Origin: JBEDUK01 sp040414485
Lineage (GTDB): Bacteria > Actinomycetota > UBA4738
Assembly: GCA_040414485.1 (NCBI GenBank)
Contig: JBEDUK010000053.1
Coordinates: 4,552-68,551, forward strand
DNA: 64,000 nucleotides
Direction: 5' to 3'
A program made the translations under genes and the position numbers. The notes beneath the pieces were generated by a model. It did not search any database. It had not been told where the DNA came from and was given only the letters and a program-made list of their open reading frames with translations. Shown here one piece after another: positions 55,275 through 63,417 of this stretch (the first letter of the stretch is position 1; every line of letters starts with the position of its first letter).

Positions 55275-56582
55275 CTACAGCACCTTGCGGAGGGCGTCCG
55301 CCAGCGAGGGCGCGCCCTGCACGTCCAGGTCGTACCGCACCCGCGTCGCCGGCTTGTCGATGCGAACCAGCGCGCGCAGGTCGATGGGCGAGGCGATCAC
55401 GACGCCGTCGGCGTCGGCGCCGTTGATCATCTGCTCGAATTCGCGGAGCTGATCCTCCGAGTAGCCCATCGCCGGCAGCACCGGGCCGATGTCGTACTTC
55501 GCGTAGACGTCCTTCATCGATCCCGTGGCCAGGTGCCGGACGTCGACGATGTCGGCGGCGCCGTGCTGGCGCGCGGCGACCACGCCGGCGCCGTACTGCA
55601 TCTCGCCGTGGGTGAGGGTCGGGCCGTCCTCGATGACGACGACGCGCCTGCCCTCGATCACGCTCGGGTCCTCCACGGTGACGGGGCTCTTCGCGAGCAG
55701 GACCGTCGCCGCCGGATTCAGCTCTCGCGCCGAGGCGAGCACCGCGTCGATCTGCTCCTGCGTGGCGGAATCGATCTTGTTGACGACCAGCACGTCGGCC
55801 ATCCGGAGGTTGACCTCGCCGGGGAAGTACGTGAGCTCATGGCCGGCGCGAAGCGGGTCGACCACCGTGAGCATCACCGTCGGGCGGTAGAACGGGAAGT
55901 CGTTGTTCCCCCCGTCCCACAGCAGCACGTCGCACTCCTGCTGCGCCTGTTCGAGGATCGCGCCGTAGTCGACGCCCGCGTAGACGACGGTCCCGTTCTG
56001 CAGGTGCGGCTCGTACTCCTCGCGCTCCTCGATCGTGACGTCGGCCGCGCTGAGGTCGTCGAAGGTCTCGAACCGCTGGACCCGCTGCGCGACGAGGTCC
56101 CCGTACGGCATGGGGTGGCGGACGACCACGACGCGCTTCCCGTGCTCCTTCAGCGTCTGCACGACCGCGCGCGTCGTCTGGCTCTTGCCCGATCCCGTGC
56201 GCACGGCGCAGACGGCCACCACGGGGACGGTGGCTTGGAGCATGGTGTCGTCCGGTCCCAGCAGGACGAAGGACGCCCCCGCGGCCATCGCGGTCGCGGC
56301 GCGGTGCATCACGTATTCGTGCGCGACGTCGGAGTAGGCGAACGCGACGTCGGTCACGCCCAGTTCCTTCACGAGTCGCGGCATCTCGGATTCGTCGTAG
56401 ATCTGGATGCCGTCCGGGTATCGGCCGCCGGCGAGCTCCGGCGGATAGCGCCGGTCGTTGATGAACGGGATCTGGGTCGCGGTGAACGCGACCACCTCGG
56501 CGTCGGCGTTGTCGCGATAGAACACGTTGAAGTTGTGGAAGTCGCGGCCGGCCGCGCCCATGATCAATACGCGCCGTGTCAT
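55275..56582 (-). CDS. Cyclic 2,3-diphosphoglycerate synthetase homologue
   Basis: 435 residues. MTRRVLIMGAAGRDFHNFNVFYRDN is the signature N-terminus of the cDPGS family, AVRTGSGKSQTTR (126-138) is a P-loop, and HPMPYGDLVAQRVQRF, DYGAILEQAQQECDVLLWDGGNNDFPF, VNKIDSAT and IEDGPTLTHGEMQYGAG follow. In thermophilic methanogens the enzyme makes the solute cyclic 2,3-diphosphoglycerate with ATP. Bacterial homologues are mostly uncharacterised and often called GTPases. GAGGGGGG lies 6 nt before the ATG. No glycolytic neighbour, so the role here is open. Confidence 0.85.
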   Translation of the reverse strand: MTRRVLIMGAAGRDFHNFNVFYRDNADAEVVAFTATQIPFINDRRYPPELAGGRYPDGIQIYDESEMPRLVKELGVTDVAFAYSDVAHEYVMHRAATAMAAGASFVLLGPDDTMLQATVPVVAVCAVRTGSGKSQTTRAVVQTLKEHGKRVVVVRHPMPYGDLVAQRVQRFETFDDLSAADVTIEEREEYEPHLQNGTVVYAGVDYGAILEQAQQECDVLLWDGGNNDFPFYRPTVMLTVVDPLRAGHELTYFPGEVNLRMADVLVVNKIDSATQEQIDAVLASARELNPAATVLLAKSPVTVEDPSVIEGRRVVVIEDGPTLTHGEMQYGAGVVAARQHGAADIVDVRHLATGSMKDVYAKYDIGPVLPAMGYSEDQLREFEQMINGADADGVVIASPIDLRALVRIDKPATRVRYDLDVQGAPSLADALRKVL

Positions 56583-56667
56583 GTGGGCCCCCCTCGGTTG
56601 CCAGTACGGATGCGAACCGCCCGAGACTACGGAGGCCCCGAACGAGCGTCAAAGGTCCGCACCGGCG

Positions 56668-57867
56668 CTAGTCCGGTGGGCAGGAGGAGGCCTCGATGAG
56701 CGCCCGATCCTGCCGCGAGCTCCCGTTGTAGCCGCCGACCGCCCACGTGGTTCCCGTTTCCGGCGCGATGGCGACGCCGAAGAGCTGATTCGCCCGCGGG
56801 CTCGGGTTCTCGGATGTGGCCACCTTCCAACGCGCGCCGTTCCAGTGCAGGGCGAGCGTGCGGAACGGCTTGACGGTCCCCTGCCGGTGGCCGACCGCCC
56901 ACACGTCGTCCGCGCCCGCCGCCGCGACCGACAACAGCTCGTCGAAGCCCTGGTCCGGGCTCGGCGTCGGCGTCACGGCCCACTTCCAACCGCCCCAGCG
57001 CATGGCGAGCGTGGCGGTTCCCGTGCCGGTGAGCGAGCTCCCGACCGCGATGAGATCGCCGTCTCCGGCCGGGGTCACGGAGTACAGGAAATTGTTGCCG
57101 TCCCCGACGTTCGGGCTCGCCACCACCTTCCACTTCGAACCGTTCCAGTGCAGCACGAGCGTCTGGAACCACGGCACCGAATACACGCCGACCGCCCAGA
57201 CGTCGTCGGGCGCCACCGCGGCGACGCCGTAGAGCAGATTGTCGTCGGTGCCCACACTCGGGCTCGGCACGACCTTCCAACGGGTGCCGTTCCAGTGTTC
57301 GATGAGCGTGCGCCGGGGGCCTCCGGAGTCCTGCTGGTACCCGACCGCCCACGCGTTCCCGTTCGCCGGCGCGGCGACCGACCACAGGACACTCTCCTGG
57401 TCGCCGGGGCTGGGGCTCGGGACCGCTTCCCAACGGTCGCCGGCAGGCCGCTCGATCAGCGTCTCGAACCCGGACCCGGCGTCCTGGGAGAAGCCGACCG
57501 CCCACGCGTCGCCTCCGGGGATCGACGTGAGGCCCTGCAGTGCGTTGCGGGTGTCCCCGGGGTCTTCGCTCGCGACCCTCACCCACGCGGATCCCTTTTG
57601 GCGAACCACCAGCGAGTGGTACACGTCGGCCCCGGCGTCGTACCAATCGCCGACCGCCCGGAGCGGCGTGCCCGGGTCGGCGATGACCGCGTTGAGAACG
57701 CTCGCGTCGCCGGGCGAGGGACCGCGCACGTGGCTGAACTGACCGCACTCGCCCGGTATGGCCGCGGCGGCCGGCGCAGCTGATGCTGCCGTGGACGTGA
57801 TCACCGCCAGTGCCGCCAAGGGAAGGAGCGCGACGAGCGCGCGCAGCGGCCGGGTCAATCGGGACAT
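56668..57867 (-). CDS. Secreted seven-repeat beta-propeller-like protein (paralogue)
   Basis: 399 residues: signal peptide (ALVALLPLAALAVITSTAASA), one Cys near each end (GECGQF, SSCPPD), and seven repeats with cores RAVGDW, DAWAVGFS, NAWAVGYQ, DVWAVGVY, DLIAVGSS, DVWAVGHR, TTWAVGGY. Each is followed by TLIEHWNG-x-x-W-K-V and PSPS-type turns. The same repeat makes up the 43 kb protein, so both are probably seven-bladed propellers closed by the paired Cys. Minus-strand TATCCT lies 7 nt before ATG 57867 (leaderless spacing). Ligand unknown. Confidence 0.75.
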   Translation of the reverse strand: MSRLTRPLRALVALLPLAALAVITSTAASAAPAAAAIPGECGQFSHVRGPSPGDASVLNAVIADPGTPLRAVGDWYDAGADVYHSLVVRQKGSAWVRVASEDPGDTRNALQGLTSIPGGDAWAVGFSQDAGSGFETLIERPAGDRWEAVPSPSPGDQESVLWSVAAPANGNAWAVGYQQDSGGPRRTLIEHWNGTRWKVVPSPSVGTDDNLLYGVAAVAPDDVWAVGVYSVPWFQTLVLHWNGSKWKVVASPNVGDGNNFLYSVTPAGDGDLIAVGSSLTGTGTATLAMRWGGWKWAVTPTPSPDQGFDELLSVAAAGADDVWAVGHRQGTVKPFRTLALHWNGARWKVATSENPSPRANQLFGVAIAPETGTTWAVGGYNGSSRQDRALIEASSCPPD

Positions 57868-57874
57868 CGACGCC

Positions 57875-57884
57875 AGGATATCCT
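57875..57884. promoter_or_regulatory. Palindromic divergent -10 element AGGATATCCT
   Basis: AGGATATCCT is a perfect palindrome giving TATCCT on both strands. It lies 7 nt before the propeller ATG on the minus strand and 53 nt before the VOC-protein ATG on the plus strand. Confidence 0.5.
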
Positions 57885-57937
57885 GCCGCGCGGAGCCACC
57901 CGTTCTTCGTCGAAGCCGAGAGCAGCCGGGAGGACTC

Positions 57938-58324
57938 ATGGAGAGCGTGACAGGGATCGGAGGAGTCTTCTTCAAGTCGGCCGATCCGGCCGCACTGGTC
58001 GCCTGGTACCGCGACCACCTCGGGATCGAGCCCGCGTTCGACTCCGGCACCGTGTTCAGATGGCCCTCGGCGGCGAGCAACGAATCGTCCGGGTCTACGA
58101 CGTGGGCGGTCTTTCCCGCTGATTCGGACTACTTCGGTCCGCCGCCGTCGCCGTTCATGGTCAACTACCGGGTTCGCGACCTCGACGCGATGCTCGCGCA
58201 GTTGCGGGCCGCCGGCGTCCAGGTCGACGAACGGGTCGAGGAGATCGAATTCGGCCGCTTCGGTTGGGCGGTGGATCCCGACGGGAACCGGTTCGAACTG
58301 TGGGAGCCCGCCGAGGGCCTGTGA
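57938..58324 (+). CDS. VOC-superfamily (glyoxalase-like) protein
   Basis: 128 residues with the vicinal-oxygen-chelate fold: GVFFKSADPAALVAWYRDHLGIEP, then VNYRVRDLDAMLAQLRAAGVQVDER and FGWAVDPDGNRFELWEP, which holds the usual C-terminal metal Glu. The N-terminal metal ligand is not obvious (the place reads GGVFFKS), so catalysis is uncertain; many such proteins are binding or resistance proteins. GGGAGG precedes the ATG. Confidence 0.85.
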   Translation: MESVTGIGGVFFKSADPAALVAWYRDHLGIEPAFDSGTVFRWPSAASNESSGSTTWAVFPADSDYFGPPPSPFMVNYRVRDLDAMLAQLRAAGVQVDERVEEIEFGRFGWAVDPDGNRFELWEPAEGL

Positions 58325-58345
58325 ATGAGCCCCTTCGTCGGAGGC

Positions 58346-59290
58346 TCAGCCGCCTGCGAGGTGCGGAAGGACGTGCTCCGCCACGAGCCTCCGGCGATCG
58401 GCGGGACCGGCGAGCAGCAGGATCGCCCACGTCGCTCCCGCGTCGCTGAGGGACCTCAACCACTCGACCGCACGCTCCGGTGAACCGGTGAACACGGGCG
58501 GCTCGCGGCCCTGTTGCGCGCGCTCGGCGGCGAGGCGAGCCGCGTCGGGATCGCTCTCCCCGACCAGCACGATCCCGCCCCATGTGGCCTCGACGCGGCG
58601 CGAGGCTGTCCTTGCGGTCCCCGAAAGATCGTCAAGCAACCTTACCTTTTCGACGAAGGCGTGCAGCGGGAGACCCCAGCCGTTCCACGCGTCGCCCAGG
58701 TGGGCGGCCACGCCGATCATCCGATCCGACGTACCGCCGATCCACAGCGGCGGCCCGCCGGGGCGGACCGGGCGCGGCAGGATCGGGCCGTCCACGGGTG
58801 GCACCACCCGGCCTCCGGCGTAGGCGGCTCCGGACAGCAGCGCCCGCACGGCCTCCACGGTCTCCGTCAGCCGTTCGGTGCGCGCCGCAGGCGATTCGAC
58901 CGGGAACCCGAAGGCTTCGTGCTCGCGCTCCGAGAGGCGGTCCCCCGTTCCGAGTCCGAGGATGGCGCGCCCGCCTGTGATAGCGTCGAGGTTCGCGCCC
59001 AGCTTCGCGATCATCCCGGCCTCGCGCAGGCCCGCCCTGGTCACCAGGGCACCGACGGCGACCCGCCGCGTGATCGCGCCGGCGGCCGCAAGGGTGGTGA
59101 AGCACTCCAGGGCGGGACCGTCCGCCGGGCCGCCCACCGGCAGAAGGTGGTCCGAGGCGAAGATGCCATCGAAGCCCAGCGAATCGGCGTCGCGCGCGGC
59201 CTCGATCGGTCTGGCAGGGTCCGCCGTGAACACCGGGAGGACGAGCCCGACCTTGGGCGACCGGCCGGCCTCCGCAGGTCGGTCAGCCAT
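58346..59290 (-). CDS. LLM-class flavin-dependent oxidoreductase (F420-dependent type possible)
   Basis: 314-residue TIM-barrel of the luciferase-like monooxygenase family: KVGLVLPVFTADP, DSLGFDGIFASDHLLPVGG, VGALVTRAGLREAGMIAKLGANLDAITGGRAILGLGTGD, EHEAFGFPV, GGPPLWIGGTS and GDAWNGWG. These resemble actinobacterial F420-dependent members, but FMN or F420 cannot be told apart by eye. The start overlaps the ROK kinase stop by 8 bp, so they are coupled. Confidence 0.88.
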   Translation of the reverse strand: MADRPAEAGRSPKVGLVLPVFTADPARPIEAARDADSLGFDGIFASDHLLPVGGPADGPALECFTTLAAAGAITRRVAVGALVTRAGLREAGMIAKLGANLDAITGGRAILGLGTGDRLSEREHEAFGFPVESPAARTERLTETVEAVRALLSGAAYAGGRVVPPVDGPILPRPVRPGGPPLWIGGTSDRMIGVAAHLGDAWNGWGLPLHAFVEKVRLLDDLSGTARTASRRVEATWGGIVLVGESDPDAARLAAERAQQGREPPVFTGSPERAVEWLRSLSDAGATWAILLLAGPADRRRLVAEHVLPHLAGG

Positions 59291-60323
59291 TCCGCTCCCG
59301 TGGAGCCGGATGCGCGGGGTCGGCCGACACGCCGAGCGCACGCGCCGCCGCACCCATCGCGCCGGCCTCATATCCCAATGCGCTCGGACGGAACGCGACG
59401 GGCGGGCGGAACGTCGGTGCCTCGATCGCCTGCTCCATCGCCCGCCTGGCGGGTTCGAGCAGGAGGTCACCGGCCATGGCGGCGCCGCCTGCGACGACGA
59501 CGACGTCGCAATCGAGCACGTTCACGAGCCCGGCGATGCCCTCCCCGAGCCTTCGGCCCACCTCGGCCAGCACCATGATCGCGATCGGATCGCCCGACCG
59601 GGCCGCGTCGGCCACGATCGGGCCGCGCACAGCGTCGGGATCCCCCCCGGCCAGCCGCGCGATCTCAGACTCGGGATGCTCCCGCGCGACCTCACGCCCC
59701 ATCCGGTCGATGGCGCGGCCGGCCGCGACCTGCTCCCAGCAGCCCCGGTTTCCGCAGCCGCACAGGGGGCCGTTCGGCTCGACGATGATGTGTCCGATCT
59801 CGCCACCGAACCCGTGGGCGCCGCGCATCAGCCGTCCGTTCGAGACGATCGCGCCGCCGATGCCGGTGCCGACCGTGACGACGAGGAGCTCGCTCGCGCC
59901 GCGGCCGGCCCCGTACAGGAACTCGCCCCAGGCCGCGACGTTGGCGTCGTTGTCGACGGTGGCCGGGAGGCCGAGCGCGTCCTCCAGGTGACGTTTGAGC
60001 GGGAACTCGCGCCAGGCGACGTTCGGAGCGAAGCGCATCACGCCGTCGAACGTGACCATGCCCGCGGCGCCGACGCCGACGCCGGCGACAGCGGGGTTGC
60101 GCTCCCGAAGCTGACCCGCGGCCTCGACGAGGAGGTCGACAGACCCGAGCGGGTCCGTGGCGGGCATCTCGTGCAGGACCCGGTCGTGAACGGCGCCGTC
60201 CGCGTCGGCGACCACCCCCAGGACCTTCGTCCCTCCGGCGTCGAGGCCGATCGCGATCGAGCCGGCCGCTGCGGCGTTCGCCTGCGCCTGTCCCGCTGCG
60301 CCCTCAGCCGGGTCCACGATCAC
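59283..60323 (-). CDS. ROK-family glucokinase
   Basis: 346 residues. Phosphate-1 loop IAIGLDAGGTKVLGVVAD, VGVGAAGMVTFDG, the catalytic Asp in VDNDANVAAWGEFLYGAG, TVGTGIGGAIV, the HGFGGEIGHIIVEPNG His and the zinc Cys cluster PLCGCGNRGCWEQ, then VVVAGGAAMAGDLLL. This is the glucokinase branch of the ROK family, phosphorylating glucose or a similar hexose with ATP or polyphosphate. The GTG start follows the upstream gene by 21 bp. Confidence 0.9.
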   Translation of the reverse strand: MIVDPAEGAAGQAQANAAAAGSIAIGLDAGGTKVLGVVADADGAVHDRVLHEMPATDPLGSVDLLVEAAGQLRERNPAVAGVGVGAAGMVTFDGVMRFAPNVAWREFPLKRHLEDALGLPATVDNDANVAAWGEFLYGAGRGASELLVVTVGTGIGGAIVSNGRLMRGAHGFGGEIGHIIVEPNGPLCGCGNRGCWEQVAAGRAIDRMGREVAREHPESEIARLAGGDPDAVRGPIVADAARSGDPIAIMVLAEVGRRLGEGIAGLVNVLDCDVVVVAGGAAMAGDLLLEPARRAMEQAIEAPTFRPPVAFRPSALGYEAGAMGAAARALGVSADPAHPAPRERNG

Positions 60324-60344
60324 GGGGCTCGCCGGAGGGCGCCG

Positions 60345-60944
60345 TCACTCGATCGTGATGCGCTCGAGGCCGCCCGACCCGGCCGGCGGGTCCTCGCCGG
60401 TCTGCGCCCGCGCGTCGATCAGGCTCTTCAGCGCCAGGAGCAGCTCGCGGCCGGCAAGGAGCAGGTGTTCGGTGAGTTCCGGCCGCACGTCGCCCATGGC
60501 GGTGACGACCGCGCAGATCGGGCACATGCCCACCGTGCAGACCACGCCGTGGCCAGACGGGCGAGCGTCGCGTTCGGGATCGGGATCGGACTCGGGCGAC
60601 TCCTCGCGCGGCTGCTCCGCTCTTCCTCGCTTGGCGGCCGGCCGACGCGTCGCTCCGCCCGCACGGTCGCTGGAGGGCCTGCGCTTCGGGTCTCGGCGCC
60701 GATGCCCGGACCCGGGCCCATCCCCCGCACGCGACCGGCCCTCGTTCCCCGCGCGCTCGGTGGAATCGGTCGTGTCGAACGGCGCCGGTGCGAGGAGCGG
60801 GTTCGTGTGGCGGCGGCGCTGGTCCGGCGCGCCGACGTCGAAGGAGCGGCGTCCGTTCGCCGTCACAGGCGAGCTGACGCCGCCGGCGACCGGCTCCCTG
60901 ATCTCGATCCCCTCGCGCACGCGGCGCCCGTACTCTACCCCCAC
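60345..60944 (-). CDS. ArsA-associated CPIC-motif protein
   Basis: 199 residues, disordered and charged (Arg/Asp/Pro-rich) for most of its length, ending in a folded helical part: VVCTVGMCPICAVVTAMGDVRPELTEHLLLAGRELLLALKSL. The C-x5-CPIC arrangement next to an ArsA-like ATPase is a recurring actinobacterial pairing; it could bind a metal or thiols. The start GTG 60944 is 11 bp after the ATPase stop, so they are in one operon. Function unknown. Confidence 0.7.
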   Translation of the reverse strand: MGVEYGRRVREGIEIREPVAGGVSSPVTANGRRSFDVGAPDQRRRHTNPLLAPAPFDTTDSTERAGNEGRSRAGDGPGSGHRRRDPKRRPSSDRAGGATRRPAAKRGRAEQPREESPESDPDPERDARPSGHGVVCTVGMCPICAVVTAMGDVRPELTEHLLLAGRELLLALKSLIDARAQTGEDPPAGSGGLERITIE

Positions 60945-60955
60945 AGCCGCGCGGC

Positions 60956-62149
60956 CTAGCCTGCGGACCCGGCCGCCTGGCGCGGCTCGCGCGCGAAGAG
61001 CACCTCGAGCCGGTCCTCGACGAACGTCGCCTCCTGCACGTCGAGCCGCTGGAGCACCTGGGGGAGCAGCAGATTCCGCTTGTACGGCCCGACGCTGACG
61101 AACAGCTCCTCGCCCTTGCGGAACACGTCCAGGTCCGTGCGGTCCACGAACGGAAGCCGCATGGAGAGCACGTACGAGCCGCCGCGCTTGCGGACGCGGA
61201 TCGGTTCGTCGCGATGGAGGATGTCGACAGCCGGCTTCTCGCCGTAGACCTCCTGCCCCATGTTGTCGAGCAGCGGGATACCCACCATCTCGCGGTCGAA
61301 CAGGCGCACCGGAAAGATTGGTACTGGGTCGAAGGACTCGTTGATGGTCTTCAGGTGCTCCGCCTGGATGTCCTTCCACTTGCCGAAGTACGGGTCGCTG
61401 ACCTCCTCCGGGATGATCCGGTTGACCACGACCGCATCGACGCGATAGCCGAACAGGCTGAGGTAGGTGTAGGTCCTGCGAGCCTCCGCGATCACCATCT
61501 TCTCCGGGTTCACGACCAGACGGATCGAGGACATCCGTTCGTTGGTCAACAGCTGCCGGACGCCGTCGAGGTTGCGGTGCAGTCGTTCGACGGCGGCGAA
61601 GATGCGGTCGTCGGCGATCGGCATGGAGGTCAGGCGCGACAGAAGCGGCCGGATCGTCTTCACCACGCGGCGTTCCACTGGGAAGATGCGCTCGATGTAC
61701 CAGTTCATCGCCTCGGGCAGGCTGAGAAGCCGGAGCGTCTCGGCGGTCGGCGCGCAGTCGATGACGAGCGTGTCGAATCTGCCGGAGTCCACGTGCGCCT
61801 TCACGTCGGTGAGGCTGAAGATCTCGTCGAGTCCCGGGATGACCGAGAGCTCCTCGGCCTCGATGGCGTCGACGCCGGCCCAGTTCAGGAACGCGATCAC
61901 GAATTCCTGGATGTCGCGCCAGTTCGCTTCCAGCCGCTCCTGCGCGTCGATCTGCTCGGCCCACAGGTTCTGGTCGATCTCCTGCGCGCGCGCGGTCAGC
62001 GGGATGTCGAACGAGTCCGCGAGCGAGTGCGCCGGGTCCGTGCTCATGATGAGCGTCCGATGGCCGGCACGGGCCGAGCGAACGGCGGTGGCGGCCGCCA
62101 CGGTGGTCTTGCCGACGCCGCCCTTCCCGGTGAACAGCAGGATTCTCAC
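60956..62149 (-). CDS. ArsA/Get3-type ATPase with HSP20-like C-terminal domain
   Basis: 397 residues. Deviant Walker A GKGGVGKTT (8-16), TDPAHSLADSF switch, VIDCAPTAETLRLLSLPE, VVNPEKMVIAEARRTYTYLSLFGY and VVVNRIIPEE are ArsA/Get3 signatures. The last ~75 residues (RVRKRGGSYVLSMRLPF to DRLEVLFARE) fit the ArsA_HSP20-like beta-sandwich. No arsenic genes are nearby and the Cys triad of arsenite ATPases is not seen, so a role in protein targeting or chaperoning is more likely. GTG 62149 is 8 nt after TAGTCT (leaderless). Confidence 0.9.
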   Translation of the reverse strand: MRILLFTGKGGVGKTTVAAATAVRSARAGHRTLIMSTDPAHSLADSFDIPLTARAQEIDQNLWAEQIDAQERLEANWRDIQEFVIAFLNWAGVDAIEAEELSVIPGLDEIFSLTDVKAHVDSGRFDTLVIDCAPTAETLRLLSLPEAMNWYIERIFPVERRVVKTIRPLLSRLTSMPIADDRIFAAVERLHRNLDGVRQLLTNERMSSIRLVVNPEKMVIAEARRTYTYLSLFGYRVDAVVVNRIIPEEVSDPYFGKWKDIQAEHLKTINESFDPVPIFPVRLFDREMVGIPLLDNMGQEVYGEKPAVDILHRDEPIRVRKRGGSYVLSMRLPFVDRTDLDVFRKGEELFVSVGPYKRNLLLPQVLQRLDVQEATFVEDRLEVLFAREPRQAAGSAG

Positions 62150-62157
62150 GTCGTCGA

Positions 62158-62163
62158 AGACTA
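62158..62163 (-). promoter_or_regulatory. Leaderless-type -10 TAGTCT for the ArsA-like gene
   Basis: TAGTCT on the minus strand ends 8 nt before GTG 62149. No Shine-Dalgarno is present. Confidence 0.4.
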
Positions 62164-62276
62164 CTCGGGCGTCGACGAACGCGTCGCGGCCGGCCGTTCA
62201 GGTTCGTCTCAGACGGCGGCACAAGCGTCCTCAGAGCCAAGGAGACCATGATCGATCAGGGAGAGGAGTCATCGCG

Positions 62277-63254
62277 ATGCAGGAGGTGGCGAGCGGCCCG
62301 CCCGCACCGGCCGGAGGATGGAGCCTTCCGAGGGGGGCCCGGATCGCGTCGGCGCTGGCCGGGCTGGGCGGCGCGCTGGCGATCGCGGGCGCGCTCCTTC
62401 CCTGGGTGAGCGTGACCCACGGCAGGAAGTCCGAGGTCCTTCATGGCACGAGTTTCAGCGTGGGCACCCTGACCCTGATCGCCGGGATCGTCCTGGTCCT
62501 GTGCACCGTGGTCTGGCTCGCGGTCGCGAGCATGCGAGCCCGGATCGTCCTCGCCGTCGTCGTGGTGGCGCTGAGCGCCGCCGTCGCGGTCGCGATCGGC
62601 GCCGGCCTTGGTACGAAGTCGTTCCTGAATGACGCCGTCGCGAAATCGAAGCATCACCAGAGGAACGGACAGGCCGCCGGGTCCGGAACGTCAGGCTCGA
62701 ACCGGCCGGCTTCGGTGACGGGCGCCGCGTATCTGCCGAACGCACCGGCCGGCTCGAGCTCGAGCGCGGCGACGACCATCCTGGCCGCGGCTCGTTCCGG
62801 CGGTGGTCTCGTTGCCCAGGCGGACGCGGCCAAGGCGAGGAAGAACCGCAAGGTCACGAGCACGCTCGCGGCGGGCGTCTTCATCGCGCTGGCGGGAGGG
62901 GTCCTGGCCCTCGTGGGAGGACTGTGGCTGTTGCTGGCGTCATCCGGAACGCGCGCCCCTGCCGGGCCGTCGGGCGAGCCCGCCGGTTCAGGTCCGCCCG
63001 CGCCGACAGAGCCTCCCGCAACGGAGGCGGCGACGGTGTCGGCCGCGCCGATCGCATCGCAGGCGAACGCCGCGCAGCCCGATCCTGCGCCTTCGCGACC
63101 CGTTGCACCGGCGGAGGCGGAGACGACGCAGCTCCCCCCGGTGCCGGCAGGGTCGGTGCCCGAGGTGCCGGCCGCGCCGGCGGAGCCGGCGGCTCACGAA
63201 ACCGCGCAGATGAACCCGGTGGTCGATGACGACGGGCCCATCCGCGAACCCTGA
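62277..63254 (+). CDS. Four-helix membrane protein with acidic Pro/Ala tail
   Basis: 325 residues. Helices at about 21-42, 60-80, 86-105 and 201-222; a Gly/Ser/Ala loop between the third and fourth is probably outside. The last ~95 residues are Pro/Ala/Glu-rich and end acidic (VVDDDGPIREP), probably cytoplasmic disordered tail. The first part (ALAGLGGALAIAGALLPWVSVTHG) resembles the four-helix tetraspan membrane proteins common in Actinobacteria. Function unknown. GGGAGAGGAG lies before ATG 62277. Confidence 0.65.
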   Translation: MQEVASGPPAPAGGWSLPRGARIASALAGLGGALAIAGALLPWVSVTHGRKSEVLHGTSFSVGTLTLIAGIVLVLCTVVWLAVASMRARIVLAVVVVALSAAVAVAIGAGLGTKSFLNDAVAKSKHHQRNGQAAGSGTSGSNRPASVTGAAYLPNAPAGSSSSAATTILAAARSGGGLVAQADAAKARKNRKVTSTLAAGVFIALAGGVLALVGGLWLLLASSGTRAPAGPSGEPAGSGPPAPTEPPATEAATVSAAPIASQANAAQPDPAPSRPVAPAEAETTQLPPVPAGSVPEVPAAPAEPAAHETAQMNPVVDDDGPIREP

Positions 63255-63398
63255 AGCCGCGCCTCCTGGTAGCGGGTTCGATAGGTACGGGACCACTCCA
63301 CCGAGCTGCGCCGAGCCGACATCGGTGCTCGCGCACCAGACCGTGCTGATACTGGCACGAGAGCACGAGGTTCCTGAGACTCCGCAAAATGTGGCTTC

Positions 63399-63413
63399 AG
63401 GGACGGGGTCCCT
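63399..63413 (-). terminator. Hairpin downstream of the HNH gene
   Basis: AGGGAC and GTCCCT pair around a 3 nt loop, 4 bp after the HNH stop on the minus strand; ATTTTG follows about 10 nt later. Plausible weak intrinsic terminator. The rest of the 163 bp gap holds nothing recognised. Confidence 0.4.
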
Positions 63414-63417
63414 CGGG

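Noticed and set aside
60345..62249. A 634-codon minus-strand frame spanning the ArsA-like gene
   Set aside because: Only the last ~199 codons, after the ATPase stop, look coding (CPIC motif); the rest is a shadow of the ATPase gene.
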